Program-made: the position numbers and the translations under genes | DNA from: Leeuwenhoekiella sp. | GTDB lineage: Bacteria; Bacteroidota; Bacteroidia; Flavobacteriales; Flavobacteriaceae | Direction: 5' to 3' | Assembly (NCBI GenBank): GCA_002708845.1 | Contig: PAPI01000032.1 | Location: 46,744-110,743 of the forward strand | Length of the DNA stretch: 64,000 bases | The notes under the pieces: generated by a model | What the model saw: the letters and a program-made list of their open reading frames with translations, nothing else | Databases searched by the model: none | Told to the model about the DNA's origin: nothing | Part shown: piece by piece, positions 15,021 to 23,831 of the stretch | Layout: each line of letters starts with the position of its first letter | How positions within the stretch are numbered: position 1 is the stretch's first letter

Positions 15021-15599
15021 ATGGCGCAGCCAATTAAAATATTAGTCATCGATAATTACGACAGTTTTGTGTACAATCTGGTGCATTATCTGGAAGAGTT
15101 AGATTGTGTAGTGACGGTAAAACGAAACGACCAACTCAAACTTGAGGAAGTTGCAGACTATGACAAGGTGTTGCTTTCACCGGGTCCCGGTATTCCTGAT
15201 GAAGCCGGACTTTTAAAAGCGATTATAAAAGAATACGCTCCGTCAAAAAGTATGTTTGGTGTCTGTCTGGGACAGCAGGCTATCGGCGAAGTTTTTGGCG
15301 GAAGCCTAATCAATTTGGATAAAGTTTTTCACGGAGTAGCCACTTCGGCAAAACAGGTGGTCGATGACGAGCCGCTATTTAGAGACGTTCCGAAGGAATT
15401 TGAAATAGGCCGCTATCACTCCTGGGTTGTTGCTCCGGAAGATTTTCCGGAAGAATTAGAAATCACTTCGGTAGATGATAACGGACAAATCATGTCGCTG
15501 AGACATCGTAACTACGATGTGCGCGGCGTGCAATTCCATCCCGAATCGGTACTCACACCAGAAGGAAAAAAAATGATCAAAAATTGGGTAAATAGCTAA
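15021..15599 (+). CDS. trpG: Anthranilate synthase component II (glutamine amidotransferase)
   Basis: Class I glutamine amidotransferase that supplies ammonia to TrpE. 192 residues, with the DNYDSFVYNL start, oxyanion loop SPGPGIPDEAG, nucleophile Cys82 in GVCLGQQAIG, and the catalytic His and Glu in FHPES. It could also serve PabB in folate synthesis, as in other bacteria with a single copy; its place between trpE and trpD argues for the trp role. Confidence 0.96.
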   Translation: MAQPIKILVIDNYDSFVYNLVHYLEELDCVVTVKRNDQLKLEEVADYDKVLLSPGPGIPDEAGLLKAIIKEYAPSKSMFGVCLGQQAIGEVFGGSLINLDKVFHGVATSAKQVVDDEPLFRDVPKEFEIGRYHSWVVAPEDFPEELEITSVDDNGQIMSLRHRNYDVRGVQFHPESVLTPEGKKMIKNWVNS

Positions 15600-15730
15600 T
15601 CGTTTTTCTATTTCCGCCCTTCGACTGTCGCTCAGGCTAGACTTCGGCGGAAATCTTATAAAACACAATTACAAACATCAAAAATAATTCTCTCCCCTGG
15701 AGAGAGATGCCCAACGGGCAGAGAGGGCTT
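15600..15730. repeat. Two dispersed palindromic repeats between trpG and trpD
   Basis: About 15610-15655 has outer arms ATTTCCGCC / GGCGGAAAT around CTTCGACTGTCGCTCAGGC; related elements precede trpB and trpA. About 15691-15727 is a CTCTCC...GGAGAG element of the SPLER type. An in-frame start inside it would add 8 repeat-coded residues to TrpD. Confidence 0.75.
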
Positions 15731-16729
15731 ATGAAAACAATATTAAACAGACTCATCAATCACGATCAGCTTACCAAAACGGAAGCATGTGAAGTATTGG
15801 TCAATATTTCAGAAGGAAAATACAACACCAGTCAGATTGCGGCTTTTATGACCGTATATATGATGCGTAGCATTACGGTTGAGGAACTTGCGGGTTTTAG
15901 AGATGCCTTACTTGATTTATGCATCGCTGTTCCCTTTGAGGGATATAATGCGATTGATTTATGCGGTACGGGTGGTGACGGCAAAGACACCTTTAACATC
16001 TCGACGTTGTCTTCATTTGTTGCGGCAGGCGCCGGAATCCATGTAACCAAACACGGAAACTACGGAGTCTCCTCAGTAAGTGGTAGTAGTAATGTGATGG
16101 AGCATTTGGGTATTAAATTCAGTAATGAAAAGGATTTCCTGAAGCGATGCCTGGATGAAGCCGGTATTTGCGTATTGCATGCTCCCCTCTTTCACCCGGC
16201 GATGAAAAACGTAGGTCCCATTCGCCGCGAACTCGGTGTAAAAACCTTTTTCAACATGTTGGGCCCGATGGTAAATCCGGCATTTCCAGACAACCAATTG
16301 GTTGGGGTATTTAACCTGGAACTGGCCCGTATGTACGGGTATCTTTATCAAAAAACCGATAAGAATTTTACCATTTTACACAGTATTGATGGCTATGATG
16401 AAATCTCGCTTACCGGAGAGACCAAAGCCATTCGAAACAGTAGCGAACGTATGTTGACTGCGGAAGATTTTGGAGTTGAAACCATAAAACAGGAACAGAT
16501 TTATGGCGGAGACAGTATCGAGTCTTCAGCAGCCATCTTTAAAAAAGTAATCAGTGGCAAAGGCACCGAAGCGCAAAACAATGTGGTAGCTGCAAATGCA
16601 GGAATGGCCATCGCAACGGTAAAAAACCTCGACCCTAAAGCAGGTTTTAACATCGCCAAAGAATCCCTGCTCAGCGGTAAAGCCTTAGATCGCTTAGAGA
16701 AACTAATTCAACTTAGCTCGCGCGTCTAA
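15731..16729 (+). CDS. trpD: Anthranilate phosphoribosyltransferase
   Basis: Transfers phosphoribose from PRPP to anthranilate. 332 residues from the ATG at 15731 (MKTILNRLINHDQLT); this start is chosen because the 8 residues that precede it in frame are coded by a dispersed repeat. The PRPP/metal motif DLCGTGGDGKDTFN is followed by KHGNYGVSS and the family's HPAMKNVGPIRRELGVKT segment. Third gene of the trp operon. Confidence 0.96.
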   Translation: MKTILNRLINHDQLTKTEACEVLVNISEGKYNTSQIAAFMTVYMMRSITVEELAGFRDALLDLCIAVPFEGYNAIDLCGTGGDGKDTFNISTLSSFVAAGAGIHVTKHGNYGVSSVSGSSNVMEHLGIKFSNEKDFLKRCLDEAGICVLHAPLFHPAMKNVGPIRRELGVKTFFNMLGPMVNPAFPDNQLVGVFNLELARMYGYLYQKTDKNFTILHSIDGYDEISLTGETKAIRNSSERMLTAEDFGVETIKQEQIYGGDSIESSAAIFKKVISGKGTEAQNNVVAANAGMAIATVKNLDPKAGFNIAKESLLSGKALDRLEKLIQLSSRV

Positions 16730-16765
16730 TAGGTAATAGCAATAAAAATAATAATAGTAGTCGTT

Positions 16766-17548
16766 TTGAACATTCTAGATAAAATAATAGCAGACAAACG
16801 CAACGAAGTAGCCTTGCGCAAACAGCTGATTCCGGTGAGTCAGTTGGAACAATCGGTGCTTTTTGAGCGTACGAGTCCATCGCTTGCAGAAGCCTTAAAA
16901 GCCAGCAATTCGGGAATTATAGCCGAGCACAAACGCCGATCGCCCAGCAAACAGGTGATTAATCACAACCTCAACGTGCAGGATGTCGCGCAAGGTTATG
17001 AAAACGCCGGAGCCTGTGGGATGAGCGTGCTTACAGATGGCAAATACTTTGGAGGTTCGCTGGATGATTTACTTTTGGCCCGGGCCTCAAGCAGCTTTCC
17101 TTTATTGCGTAAAGAATTTATGATTGATGAATACCAAATTCTGGAAGCCAAAGCATACGGGGCAGACGTTATTTTGCTTATCGCTGCGGTACTTTCGCGA
17201 AGCGAAATAAAATCCCTTTCAGAGTCTGCGAAGTTCTTAGGAATGGATGTCCTGCTCGAAGTTCACAATCTCGAAGAATTACAAAAATCGATGATGCCTT
17301 CGCTTGATATGCTTGGCGTAAACAATCGAAACCTCAAAACCTTTGAAGTTAGCCTGGACATCAGCAAAAGCCTTTCGGAAGAAATCCCTAACGAGTTTGT
17401 TAAGGTTTCCGAAAGCGGTATTAGCAATATAGAAGCCATTACTGAACTAAAACCCTATGGCTATCAGGGCTTTTTAATAGGTGAAAATTTTATGAAAACC
17501 GACAATCCCGGCCAAAGCGCGGAAGCTTTTATCGAAGAACTCAAATAA
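16766..17548 (+). CDS. trpC: Indole-3-glycerol phosphate synthase
   Basis: TIM-barrel enzyme closing the indole ring from carboxyphenylamino-deoxyribulose phosphate. 260 residues; conserved IAEHKRRSPSK at about residues 51-61, DVAQGYENAGACGMSVLTD, LRKEFMIDEYQ with the catalytic Lys, GVNNRNLKTFEV, and SESGI. It is a separate protein from TrpF, unlike the fused E. coli enzyme. Confidence 0.96.
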   Translation: MNILDKIIADKRNEVALRKQLIPVSQLEQSVLFERTSPSLAEALKASNSGIIAEHKRRSPSKQVINHNLNVQDVAQGYENAGACGMSVLTDGKYFGGSLDDLLLARASSSFPLLRKEFMIDEYQILEAKAYGADVILLIAAVLSRSEIKSLSESAKFLGMDVLLEVHNLEELQKSMMPSLDMLGVNNRNLKTFEVSLDISKSLSEEIPNEFVKVSESGISNIEAITELKPYGYQGFLIGENFMKTDNPGQSAEAFIEELK

Positions 17549-17620
17549 AAGGCTCCCCTCCTTTAAAAGGAGGGGAACGTTTCAGCTTGCTGAAACAGGG
17601 GTGGTTATACTGCCCAGAGA
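17549..17620. repeat. Palindromic repeats between trpC and trpF
   Basis: Two adjacent hairpins: CCCCTCCTTT / AAAGGAGGGG (about 17555-17575) and GTTTCAGC / GCTGAAAC (about 17579-17597), followed by AGGGGTGGTT. They are dispersed-repeat type elements in the operon spacer and may act as processing or stability sites. Confidence 0.7.
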
Positions 17621-18394
17621 TTGAAAGAATCTATAATGAAAAACAAGGACATATCTAAAAAACAAACTCCCTCTCCTTTGGAGAGGGCTGGGGTGAGGAC
17701 TAAAGTCTGCGGCATGAAGCACAACACCGCTGATGTGGCAGCACTTGATCCGGACTACCTGGGCTTTATTTTTTTTGAGAAGAGTCCGCGTAATTACGAT
17801 TTAAATGAGATTCCGGAGCTGCATTCTGGAATCAAAAAAGTGGGTGTTTTTGTGAATGCCGAGTTGGATTTTGTGTTAGAAAAAGTCCGTCAATTTGGGT
17901 TTGAGGTTATTCAGCTACACGGTAACGAATCCCCCGAGTATTGTACGGAACTGAAAACCCGTCATGCTGAACTTGTTTCAGCATCGCATCCTAATTTAGG
18001 AATGCCTGTACCGAGCCCAATCGAGGTACCTGCACTGAGTTCAATCGAAGTGTGGAAAGTCTTTAGCATTAAAGACAGCTTTGATTTTTCAGTCCTAAAA
18101 GAATATGAACCCGTGGTTGACAAATTTTTGTTTGACACCAAAGGCAAAGAAAAGGGCGGCAACGGCTATACCTTTGACTGGAATGTCTTAAAAGACTACC
18201 CCTCATCAAAACCCTTTATCTTGAGCGGCGGTATTGGCCTGGAGGAAATCGACTCTGTAAGAGAACTGATGCAAACCGATTTACCGCTCTATGCGATTGA
18301 TGTAAATAGTAAATTTGAAGACCAACCCGGACTAAAGAATATTGAAAACTTAAAAAAATTGATTGATTCTTTTACCCCTACTAAAAGAACTTAA
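17621..18394 (+). CDS. trpF: Phosphoribosylanthranilate isomerase with repeat-derived insertions
   Basis: TIM-barrel isomerase of tryptophan synthesis. The core is clear: KVCGMKHNTADV (catalytic Cys30), GFIFFEKSPRNY, VGVFVNAELD, VIQLHGNESPEYC, and ILSGGIGLEEI with AIDVNSKFE near the end. At 257 residues it is about 45 longer than usual. Residues 16-26 (TPSPLERAGVR) and about 113-143 (from TRHAELVSASHP to PALSSIE) are encoded by dispersed palindromic repeats that stay in frame. The second lies in the loop between helix 4 and strand 5, the side of the barrel away from the active site. A start at 17636 is also possible. Because the frame is intact and the pathway complete, I expect it to be functional. 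Confidence 0.9.
   Translation: MKESIMKNKDISKKQTPSPLERAGVRTKVCGMKHNTADVAALDPDYLGFIFFEKSPRNYDLNEIPELHSGIKKVGVFVNAELDFVLEKVRQFGFEVIQLHGNESPEYCTELKTRHAELVSASHPNLGMPVPSPIEVPALSSIEVWKVFSIKDSFDFSVLKEYEPVVDKFLFDTKGKEKGGNGYTFDWNVLKDYPSSKPFILSGGIGLEEIDSVRELMQTDLPLYAIDVNSKFEDQPGLKNIENLKKLIDSFTPTKRT
17666..17699 (+). repeat. SPLER-type repeat inside the 5' end of trpF
   Basis: Core CCCTCTCC, TTTGGAGAGGG, then CTGGGGTGAGG; it encodes residues 16-26 of TrpF. Same family as 2186-2224 and 15691-15727. Confidence 0.75.
17957..18050 (+). repeat. Repeat cluster inside trpF coding sequence
   Basis: First a palindrome GATGCTGAAAC-like element (GTCATGCTGAAC / GTTTCAGCATC), then two short hairpins with the same core but different stems: GTACC / GGTAC and CACT / AGTG around GAG(C/T)(C/T)CAATCGA. 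The segment is in frame and translated within TrpF. Confidence 0.75.
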
Positions 18395-18420
18395 TAAAAA
18401 ATAGGAATAAGAATAAAAGA

Positions 18421-18470
18421 TTTCTGTCTGAGTCTATCCTGAGCGATAGCCGAAGGGCGGAAATGTCAAA
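18421..18470. repeat. Dispersed repeat upstream of trpB
   Basis: Contains TATCCTGAGCGATAGCCGAAG and GGGCGGAAAT, matching in reversed orientation the element after trpG and in the same orientation the element before trpA. Confidence 0.65.
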
Positions 18471-18478
18471 ACAAGATT

Positions 18479-19663
18479 ATGAACTACAACGTAAACGAAA
18501 AAGGTTATTATGGTGATTTTGGAGGAGCCTATATCCCGGAAATGCTGTATCCCAACGTAGAAGAACTGCGCCAGAATTACATCAAAGTGATGCAGGAACC
18601 CGAGTTTCAGGAGGAATTTCACAACTTGCTCAAAGAGTACGTAGGCCGCCCTACCCCACTCTATTTTGCGAAACGCTTTTCTGAAAAATACGGAACAAAA
18701 ATCTACCTGAAGCGTGAAGATTTGTGTCACACCGGGGCGCATAAAGTAAACAACACCATAGGTCAGATTTTAATGGCAAAACGCCTGGGCAAAACCCGCA
18801 TCATTGCAGAAACCGGTGCCGGTCAGCACGGGGTGGCTACCGCTACCGTTTGTGCCTTGATGGGTCTGGAATGCATCGTGTATATGGGTGCTGTAGACAT
18901 TAAACGTCAGGCACCTAACGTAGCCCGGATGAAGATGCTGGGCGCCAAAGTGGTTTCGGCAGAATCGGGCAGCAAGACTCTTAAAGATGCTACCAACGAA
19001 GCCATTCGCGACTGGATCAACAATCCAACAGATACGCATTACATCATAGGTAGCGTAGTTGGGCCACACCCCTATCCCGATATGGTGGCGCGTTTTCAAA
19101 GTGTGATTTCCGAAGAGGTAAAAAAACAATTGCTTGAGAAGGAAGGTCGTGAAAATCCGGATTATGTAGTGGCTTGCGTGGGCGGTGGTAGTAATGCAGC
19201 TGGCATTTACTATCATTATCTCGACAATCCCGAAGTGGGAATCATCGCGGTAGAAGCGGCCGGTAAAGGCATACATTCCGGGGAAAGTGCGGCAACCTCA
19301 GCATTGGGGAAAGAAGGCATCATTCACGGGAGCAAAACCCTGCTGATGCAAACCCCAGATGGGCAAATCACTGAGCCCTACTCCATCTCTGCTGGCCTTG
19401 ATTATCCCGGTGTGGGACCTATGCACGCCAACCTATTTAGAAGCGGGCGTGGTGAGTTCATCAGCGTCACCGATGACGATGCGATGCAGGCCGGTCTGGA
19501 GCTTAGCAAGCTGGAAGGCATCATCCCGGCAATTGAAACCTCACACGCCTTGGCAATTTTCAACGACCGAAAATTCAAAAAAGACGATGTGGTGGTGATT
19601 AATTTAAGTGGTCGAGGGGATAAAGACCTGAACACATATATAGAATATTTTGATTTAGCATAA
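18479..19663 (+). CDS. trpB: Tryptophan synthase beta chain
   Basis: PLP enzyme condensing indole and serine to tryptophan. 394 residues, typical TrpB1 length. The cofactor lysine is Lys89 in [15 protein letters not shown]; the phosphate loop is [20 protein letters not shown] carries the catalytic Glu. The start [16 protein letters not shown] fits the family. It pairs with TrpA encoded next. Confidence 0.97.
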   Translation: MNYNVNEKGYYGDFGGAYIPEMLYPNVEELRQNYIKVMQEPEFQEEFHNLLKEYVGRPTPLYFAKRFSEKYGTKIYLKREDLCHTGAHKVNNTIGQILMAKRLGKTRIIAETGAGQHGVATATVCALMGLECIVYMGAVDIKRQAPNVARMKMLGAKVVSAESGSKTLKDATNEAIRDWINNPTDTHYIIGSVVGPHPYPDMVARFQSVISEEVKKQLLEKEGRENPDYVVACVGGGSNAAGIYYHYLDNPEVGIIAVEAAGKGIHSGESAATSALGKEGIIHGSKTLLMQTPDGQITEPYSISAGLDYPGVGPMHANLFRSGRGEFISVTDDDAMQAGLELSKLEGIIPAIETSHALAIFNDRKFKKDDVVVINLSGRGDKDLNTYIEYFDLA

Positions 19664-19881
19664 GGGCGTTGCCCTGCTCAAAAAGCACGGCCGGGCTTTC
19701 GGCAGTCGCTTTTTTAAAGGTTTGCCTCGATACAATTTTCTAACGAAAATCACTCGGCAACCTTTAAAAAGAGCTCCAACAAAGCCTCAATCCCTAACGC
19801 AAGTCCATAAATAAAAAAGATTTCCGTTAAAGTTTATCCAGAGCGATAGTCGAAGGACGGAAATGACCAAAGAAGACAAAT
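19664..19881. repeat. Repeat-filled spacer between trpB and trpA
   Basis: Begins GGGCGTTGCCCTG and GGGCTTTCGGCAGTCGC, then a long inverted repeat TTTTTAAAGGTTTGCC / GGCAACCTTTAAAAA (19711-19726, 19756-19770), then at about 19822-19866 an element with arms ATTTCCGT / ACGGAAAT. At 218 bases this is the longest spacer of the operon. Confidence 0.75.
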
Positions 19882-20646
19882 ATGAACAGAATAAATAAAA
19901 AGTTACAGGAAGATAAAAAGCTGCTTTCCATTTACTTTACAGCAGGGTATCCCAAATTAGAGGATACCACAACCGTGATTCACGAACTCGTAAATGCCGG
20001 AGTAGATATGATCGAAATTGGTTTGCCCTTTAGTGATCCGCTCGCGGACGGTCCTACGATTCAAGAGAGTTCGACTGCTGCGCTCAAAAACGGAATGACC
20101 ACCGCAAAACTTTTTGATCAGATCAAAGACATTCGGAAAACGGTTGATATTCCGCTTATTGTAATGGGCTACTTCAATCCGATGCTTCAGTATGGGGTCG
20201 AGGCCTTTTGCGCCAAATGTGCCGAGATCGGCATCGACGGACTCATCATGCCCGATCTTCCGCTTGCGGAATATGAAGAGCATTATAAAGACATCTTTGA
20301 AAAATACGATCTAAAGATGATCTTCCTCATTACTCCCCAAACTTCAGATGCGCGGATCAGACAAATAGATGCTGCCAGTGATGCGTTTATCTATATGGTG
20401 AGTAGTGCGAGCACTACGGGTAAAACCTCAGGTTTCAGCAATGTACAAACCGACTATTTTGAACGCATTGCAAACCTTCAGCTAAAAAACCCTCAAATTG
20501 TTGGCTTCGGAATTAAAGATGAAGAAACCTTTCAAGCCGCCACTCAAACGGCTAAGGGAGCCATTATCGGTTCTGCTTTTATAAAAGATTTGACCACAAA
20601 TGGTATTAAAGGTATCGCCTCTTTTATTTCAAATATTCGATCCTAA
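19882..20646 (+). CDS. trpA: Tryptophan synthase alpha chain
   Basis: Cleaves indole-3-glycerol phosphate to indole and glyceraldehyde 3-phosphate and channels indole to TrpB. 254 residues; the catalytic pair is Glu45 (MIEIGLPFSDP) and Asp56 (LADGPTIQ). FLITPQTSD and VSSASTTGKTSG loop 6 are present, as is VGFGIKDEETF. Last gene of the trp operon. Confidence 0.97.
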   Translation: MNRINKKLQEDKKLLSIYFTAGYPKLEDTTTVIHELVNAGVDMIEIGLPFSDPLADGPTIQESSTAALKNGMTTAKLFDQIKDIRKTVDIPLIVMGYFNPMLQYGVEAFCAKCAEIGIDGLIMPDLPLAEYEEHYKDIFEKYDLKMIFLITPQTSDARIRQIDAASDAFIYMVSSASTTGKTSGFSNVQTDYFERIANLQLKNPQIVGFGIKDEETFQAATQTAKGAIIGSAFIKDLTTNGIKGIASFISNIRS

Positions 20647-20765
20647 AAAATTAAGTTGCTGACTGTAAGCCTTTTTTGATTAATTTAACGGGAACTTAAT
20701 AGGATGTTATCAGTATTTAACACGCGCTATCGCTATCTTGAAATGAATTTAAAAAAGATAGTACA

Positions 20766-20900
20766 ATGGCAAAGAAATTTGAAAGAACAGTAGATCAAAA
20801 AGATAGTGACCCTACTAGCAGTATGGGTGACCGTAAAAAGCAAACCAACAAAGTTGATATTGATGAAAAAACCATCAAAGATCAGCAGAATAAAAAATAA
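20766..20900 (+). CDS. Small hydrophilic protein of unknown function
   Basis: A 44-residue, lysine- and aspartate-rich frame (MAKKFERTVDQKDSDPTSSM to DQQNKK) with no hydrophobic segment, so probably cytoplasmic and possibly disordered. It is short, but has a clean ATG, protein-like composition and a strong terminator 52 bases downstream, which supports a real gene. I do not recognise a family. Confidence 0.6.
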   Translation: MAKKFERTVDQKDSDPTSSMGDRKKQTNKVDIDEKTIKDQQNKK

Positions 20901-20952
20901 GATTTACATCGTAATGTAAATTCCATTTTCGCCCAACTTTGTAAAAATGGAA

Positions 20953-20985
20953 GCCGGTGCACTTAGGTGTACCGGCATTTTTTTT
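20953..20985 (+). terminator. Intrinsic terminator
   Basis: 10-bp stem GCCGGTGCAC / GTGTACCGGC (one G-U pair), loop TTAG, then a T9 run. Confidence 0.9.
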
Positions 20986-20999
20986 TGGAAAGAAGGCTT

Positions 21000-21746
21000 C
21001 TAAAAAACCAGTTTACCCAACAAAACAGGATTGGTAATATCTTCTGCATTCAGTTCATACTGCCTCAATTCAGACGCACCAATGACCAGCAAATGATTGT
21101 CTCTAATGATGACATCAAAAGCGTCAATCTCAATACCTCCCAGCAGATCAGGCTCAGCAGGATTTGTCACGTCAAAAATACGCACCGTGCCTTGGTCTGT
21201 TACCAGCAAATAGTTATTGTAAAGTCCAAGTCCTATGGGGCGATCCATTTCCACTGTAGTGAGCAAAATAGGTTCACGCGGATTTTTAGTATCATATACT
21301 TGAAGCTCATTGATGTTCCCCTGACATACCGCATTGGTATGTAGTGTGACATAGGTATAATCACCACTAGAAACCACAGGATCACAACTGCGCACATGCT
21401 GAACTTCAGAAAGTTTCAATGGAAATTTAGGGTCTGTAATATCGTAAATAAACATACCCAGTCTACTACCCATAAATAAATAGTCATCAAGCGCGTAAAG
21501 CGTTTCGATATCAAAACCAATATACTTATCCCCGGTCTTCACTGGTTTATCAGGATCTGTAATATCAAAAATGTTTAATGCCTGATCGTCTACGGTGTAA
21601 AGATAATCCCCAACCAGAGCAAAACGAGCAAGAGAACCGCCCTGACCATCCCCACCGGCAACATCATTGCTTACGGCACTGGTGTCCCCTTCACAGGAAG
21701 TGAGAATTGAAACCAACAGTAATAAAGTGTATAACGTATTTTTCAT
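21000..21746 (-). CDS. LVIVD-repeat-like lipoprotein
   Basis: 248 residues with a lipobox (ILTSC, Cys18). The body consists of beta-propeller-like repeats with the pattern 'LYTVDD..LNIFDITDPDKPVKTG', 'LFMGSRLGMFIYDITDPKFP', 'LLVTDQGTVRIFDVTNPAEP', which resemble LVIVD repeats of surface proteins. Probably outer-membrane anchored. It starts 3 bases after the related gene at 21750-22268, so the two are one operon. No enzymatic motif seen. Confidence 0.8.
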   Translation of the reverse strand: MKNTLYTLLLLVSILTSCEGDTSAVSNDVAGGDGQGGSLARFALVGDYLYTVDDQALNIFDITDPDKPVKTGDKYIGFDIETLYALDDYLFMGSRLGMFIYDITDPKFPLKLSEVQHVRSCDPVVSSGDYTYVTLHTNAVCQGNINELQVYDTKNPREPILLTTVEMDRPIGLGLYNNYLLVTDQGTVRIFDVTNPAEPDLLGGIEIDAFDVIIRDNHLLVIGASELRQYELNAEDITNPVLLGKLVF

Positions 21747-21749
21747 GAC

Positions 21750-22268
21750 TTAGTCTTCTTTTAGTTTATACCCCACAACAACCAACTCTTCGTCTACTCC
21801 ATAACTTTCAGGAGTTAAACCTTCCGGAGATATCAAAGCCGGAAATGCATTTTGCTCCCGGTGTAAAAGTTCTAACTCATCATTGCCTCTTACATAGCGG
21901 AAAGCGACGAGATCAATAAGATGATGGGAGTACATCACATCCCCCCGTATGGCCAGATCAGTACTTTTGGGAATACTAATAAAAGCCAGAGATTGCGGAT
22001 CATCAGGATCTGTATTATCAAAGACATGAAAACCTTCCTGCTTTTCATTGATGTACATCATATTATCTTTTATGTAAATCTTACCGGCATTTTGTACGGG
22101 ACGGGAAGGCAGCAGTTTTATGGTTTCTTCAAAATCGGTGCGGGTTTGAGTAATGGGCTCGTAGGCTACATAATAAGGGTCTACAAGCTCAGCCCCATCG
22201 TCATCTGTGGTGTACCAACACGACTGTAACAGCAGTGCAACACCAAACAGGAAGTACATCTTTTTCAT
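21750..22268 (-). CDS. Lipoprotein with LVIVD-like repeats (short)
   Basis: 172 residues; signal and lipobox LLLQSC (Cys17). Contains a motif IYIKDNMMYINEKQEGFHVFDN and 'TDPDDPQSLAFISIP' like the repeats of its downstream neighbour, but fewer of them. First gene of a two-gene operon. It could be a shorter partner of the neighbour or the remnant of a larger propeller. Function unknown. Confidence 0.75.
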   Translation of the reverse strand: MKKMYFLFGVALLLQSCWYTTDDDGAELVDPYYVAYEPITQTRTDFEETIKLLPSRPVQNAGKIYIKDNMMYINEKQEGFHVFDNTDPDDPQSLAFISIPKSTDLAIRGDVMYSHHLIDLVAFRYVRGNDELELLHREQNAFPALISPEGLTPESYGVDEELVVVGYKLKED

Positions 22269-22559
22269 AATTAATTGGTTTAGTTTGTTTTGAAGATGCA
22301 GATTAAAGCAAAAGGTTGCTTACTTCTTACTCTATTTTCGAAATAATTTCACCAAATGACAATCATAAGCTTAATCTTTTAAGAGTATTCCTAAGGGAAT
22401 TTAAAATTGACACACAGGACAAATTAAGATTCGCTTGAAGCTATATTTGCAAAGTTTATAATCGAAGAAGGTAACAGAAGTACCCGTTAAACTTATACTA
22501 ATCCGCTATCGGCTAACCCAAAGCGAATTGAAATACTTTATTTTCGTAAAAAAGCATTT

Positions 22560-23831
22560 ATGAGAAAACTAGTTTACAGTCTTGCTTTAATGACAGCTTT
22601 TACAGCTTGCAAGAATAATAAATCGGTCTCTGAAGAGACTAAAGAAGAATTGGCTGATAATGGCGGCGTTACAGTTGAAACTACGGTTGGGCCACTAGAA
22701 TTACCGGCTCCCTTTGCATCAGAATCAGTTACTAAAGAAAGTAAGGTAGTAGCCTGGCCCCAGGGAAAAACCCCGGTTGCTCCCGAAGGTTTTACAGTTA
22801 CACGCTTTGCAGATGAACTGCAACACCCCCGCTGGACGTACGTCGCTCCCAACAACGATATTTTTGTAGCGGAATCCAATACCCGCAACAGCGCCAATCA
22901 GGTCACTTTATTGCGGGACACCGATCAGGACGGAAGTGTAGACGAGCGTTTTGTATTTAAGGACGGGCTCAACCAAAATTTTGGGATGCTGGTGTTAGGT
23001 GACTATTTCTATATCGCCAATACAGACGGACTTTACCGCTATCCCTACACCGAAGGTCAAACCAAACTGGAAGGAGAGGGCGAAAAAATAGTTGAGCTTT
23101 CTGCAAGCGGGTACAATAACCATTGGACGCGGAATATCATCACTAACGAAGCTAAAGACAAAATATACATTTCGGTAGGTTCTGCCAGTAACGTAGGTGA
23201 ACAGGGAATGGAAAAAGAAGAACGCCGCGCGGTAATTCTGGAGGTTAATCCGGATGGTAGCGGTGAAATTACCTACGCTTCGGGATTGAGAAATCCGGTA
23301 GGTATGGACTGGAATCCCGTCACCGGCGAACTCTGGACCGCAGTTAACGAGCGTGACAAATTGGGAAACAATCTGGTACCCGATTACGCAACAAGTGTTA
23401 AAAAAGGCGGTTGGTACGGCTGGCCCTACAGCTATTACGGGCAAATCAATGATCCACGCTGGGAAGATGATCCCCACCAGGAATTGGTAGATAAGGCCAT
23501 TGTGCCCGATGTGCCGTTGGGACCACACACCGCTTCTTTAGGGTTTACCTTTTATACAGCAGATGGGTTTCCCGCCAAATACCAAAACGGAGCCTTTGTA
23601 GGCCAGCATGGTTCATGGAATCGCGAACCTTTTTCGGGCTACAAAGTGGTTTTTATTCCGTTTGAAAATGGCAAACCGCAACCCGCAGTAGATTTTCTTA
23701 CCGGCTTTATTCCCGATGAAAATGGTAATGAAGTTTACGGCCGACCGGTAGCAACAACGGTTGCACCTGATGGTTCACTATTGGTTAACGATGATGACAG
23801 CGGTATAATCTGGAAGGTTTCGGCTAAGTAA
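22560..23831 (+). CDS. PQQ-dependent glucose/sorbosone dehydrogenase-like lipoprotein
   Basis: 423 residues, signal with lipobox (FTAC, Cys17), then a six-bladed propeller of the glucose/sorbosone dehydrogenase type: HPRWTYVAPNNDIFVAES, GLRNPVGMDWNPVTGELWTAVNERD, and QHGSWNREPFSGYKV near the C-terminus. Such proteins oxidise aldoses or sugar derivatives in the periplasm with PQQ, though many homologues are unproven. The stop is directly followed by the ATG of a TonB-dependent receptor, so both are made from one transcript. Confidence 0.85.
   Translation: MRKLVYSLALMTAFTACKNNKSVSEETKEELADNGGVTVETTVGPLELPAPFASESVTKESKVVAWPQGKTPVAPEGFTVTRFADELQHPRWTYVAPNNDIFVAESNTRNSANQVTLLRDTDQDGSVDERFVFKDGLNQNFGMLVLGDYFYIANTDGLYRYPYTEGQTKLEGEGEKIVELSASGYNNHWTRNIITNEAKDKIYISVGSASNVGEQGMEKEERRAVILEVNPDGSGEITYASGLRNPVGMDWNPVTGELWTAVNERDKLGNNLVPDYATSVKKGGWYGWPYSYYGQINDPRWEDDPHQELVDKAIVPDVPLGPHTASLGFTFYTADGFPAKYQNGAFVGQHGSWNREPFSGYKVVFIPFENGKPQPAVDFLTGFIPDENGNEVYGRPVATTVAPDGSLLVNDDDSGIIWKVSAK

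Noticed and set aside
17621-18394. trpF as a pseudogene
   Set aside because: Despite two repeat-derived segments the frame is intact, catalytic Cys and later motifs are present, and the operon is complete.
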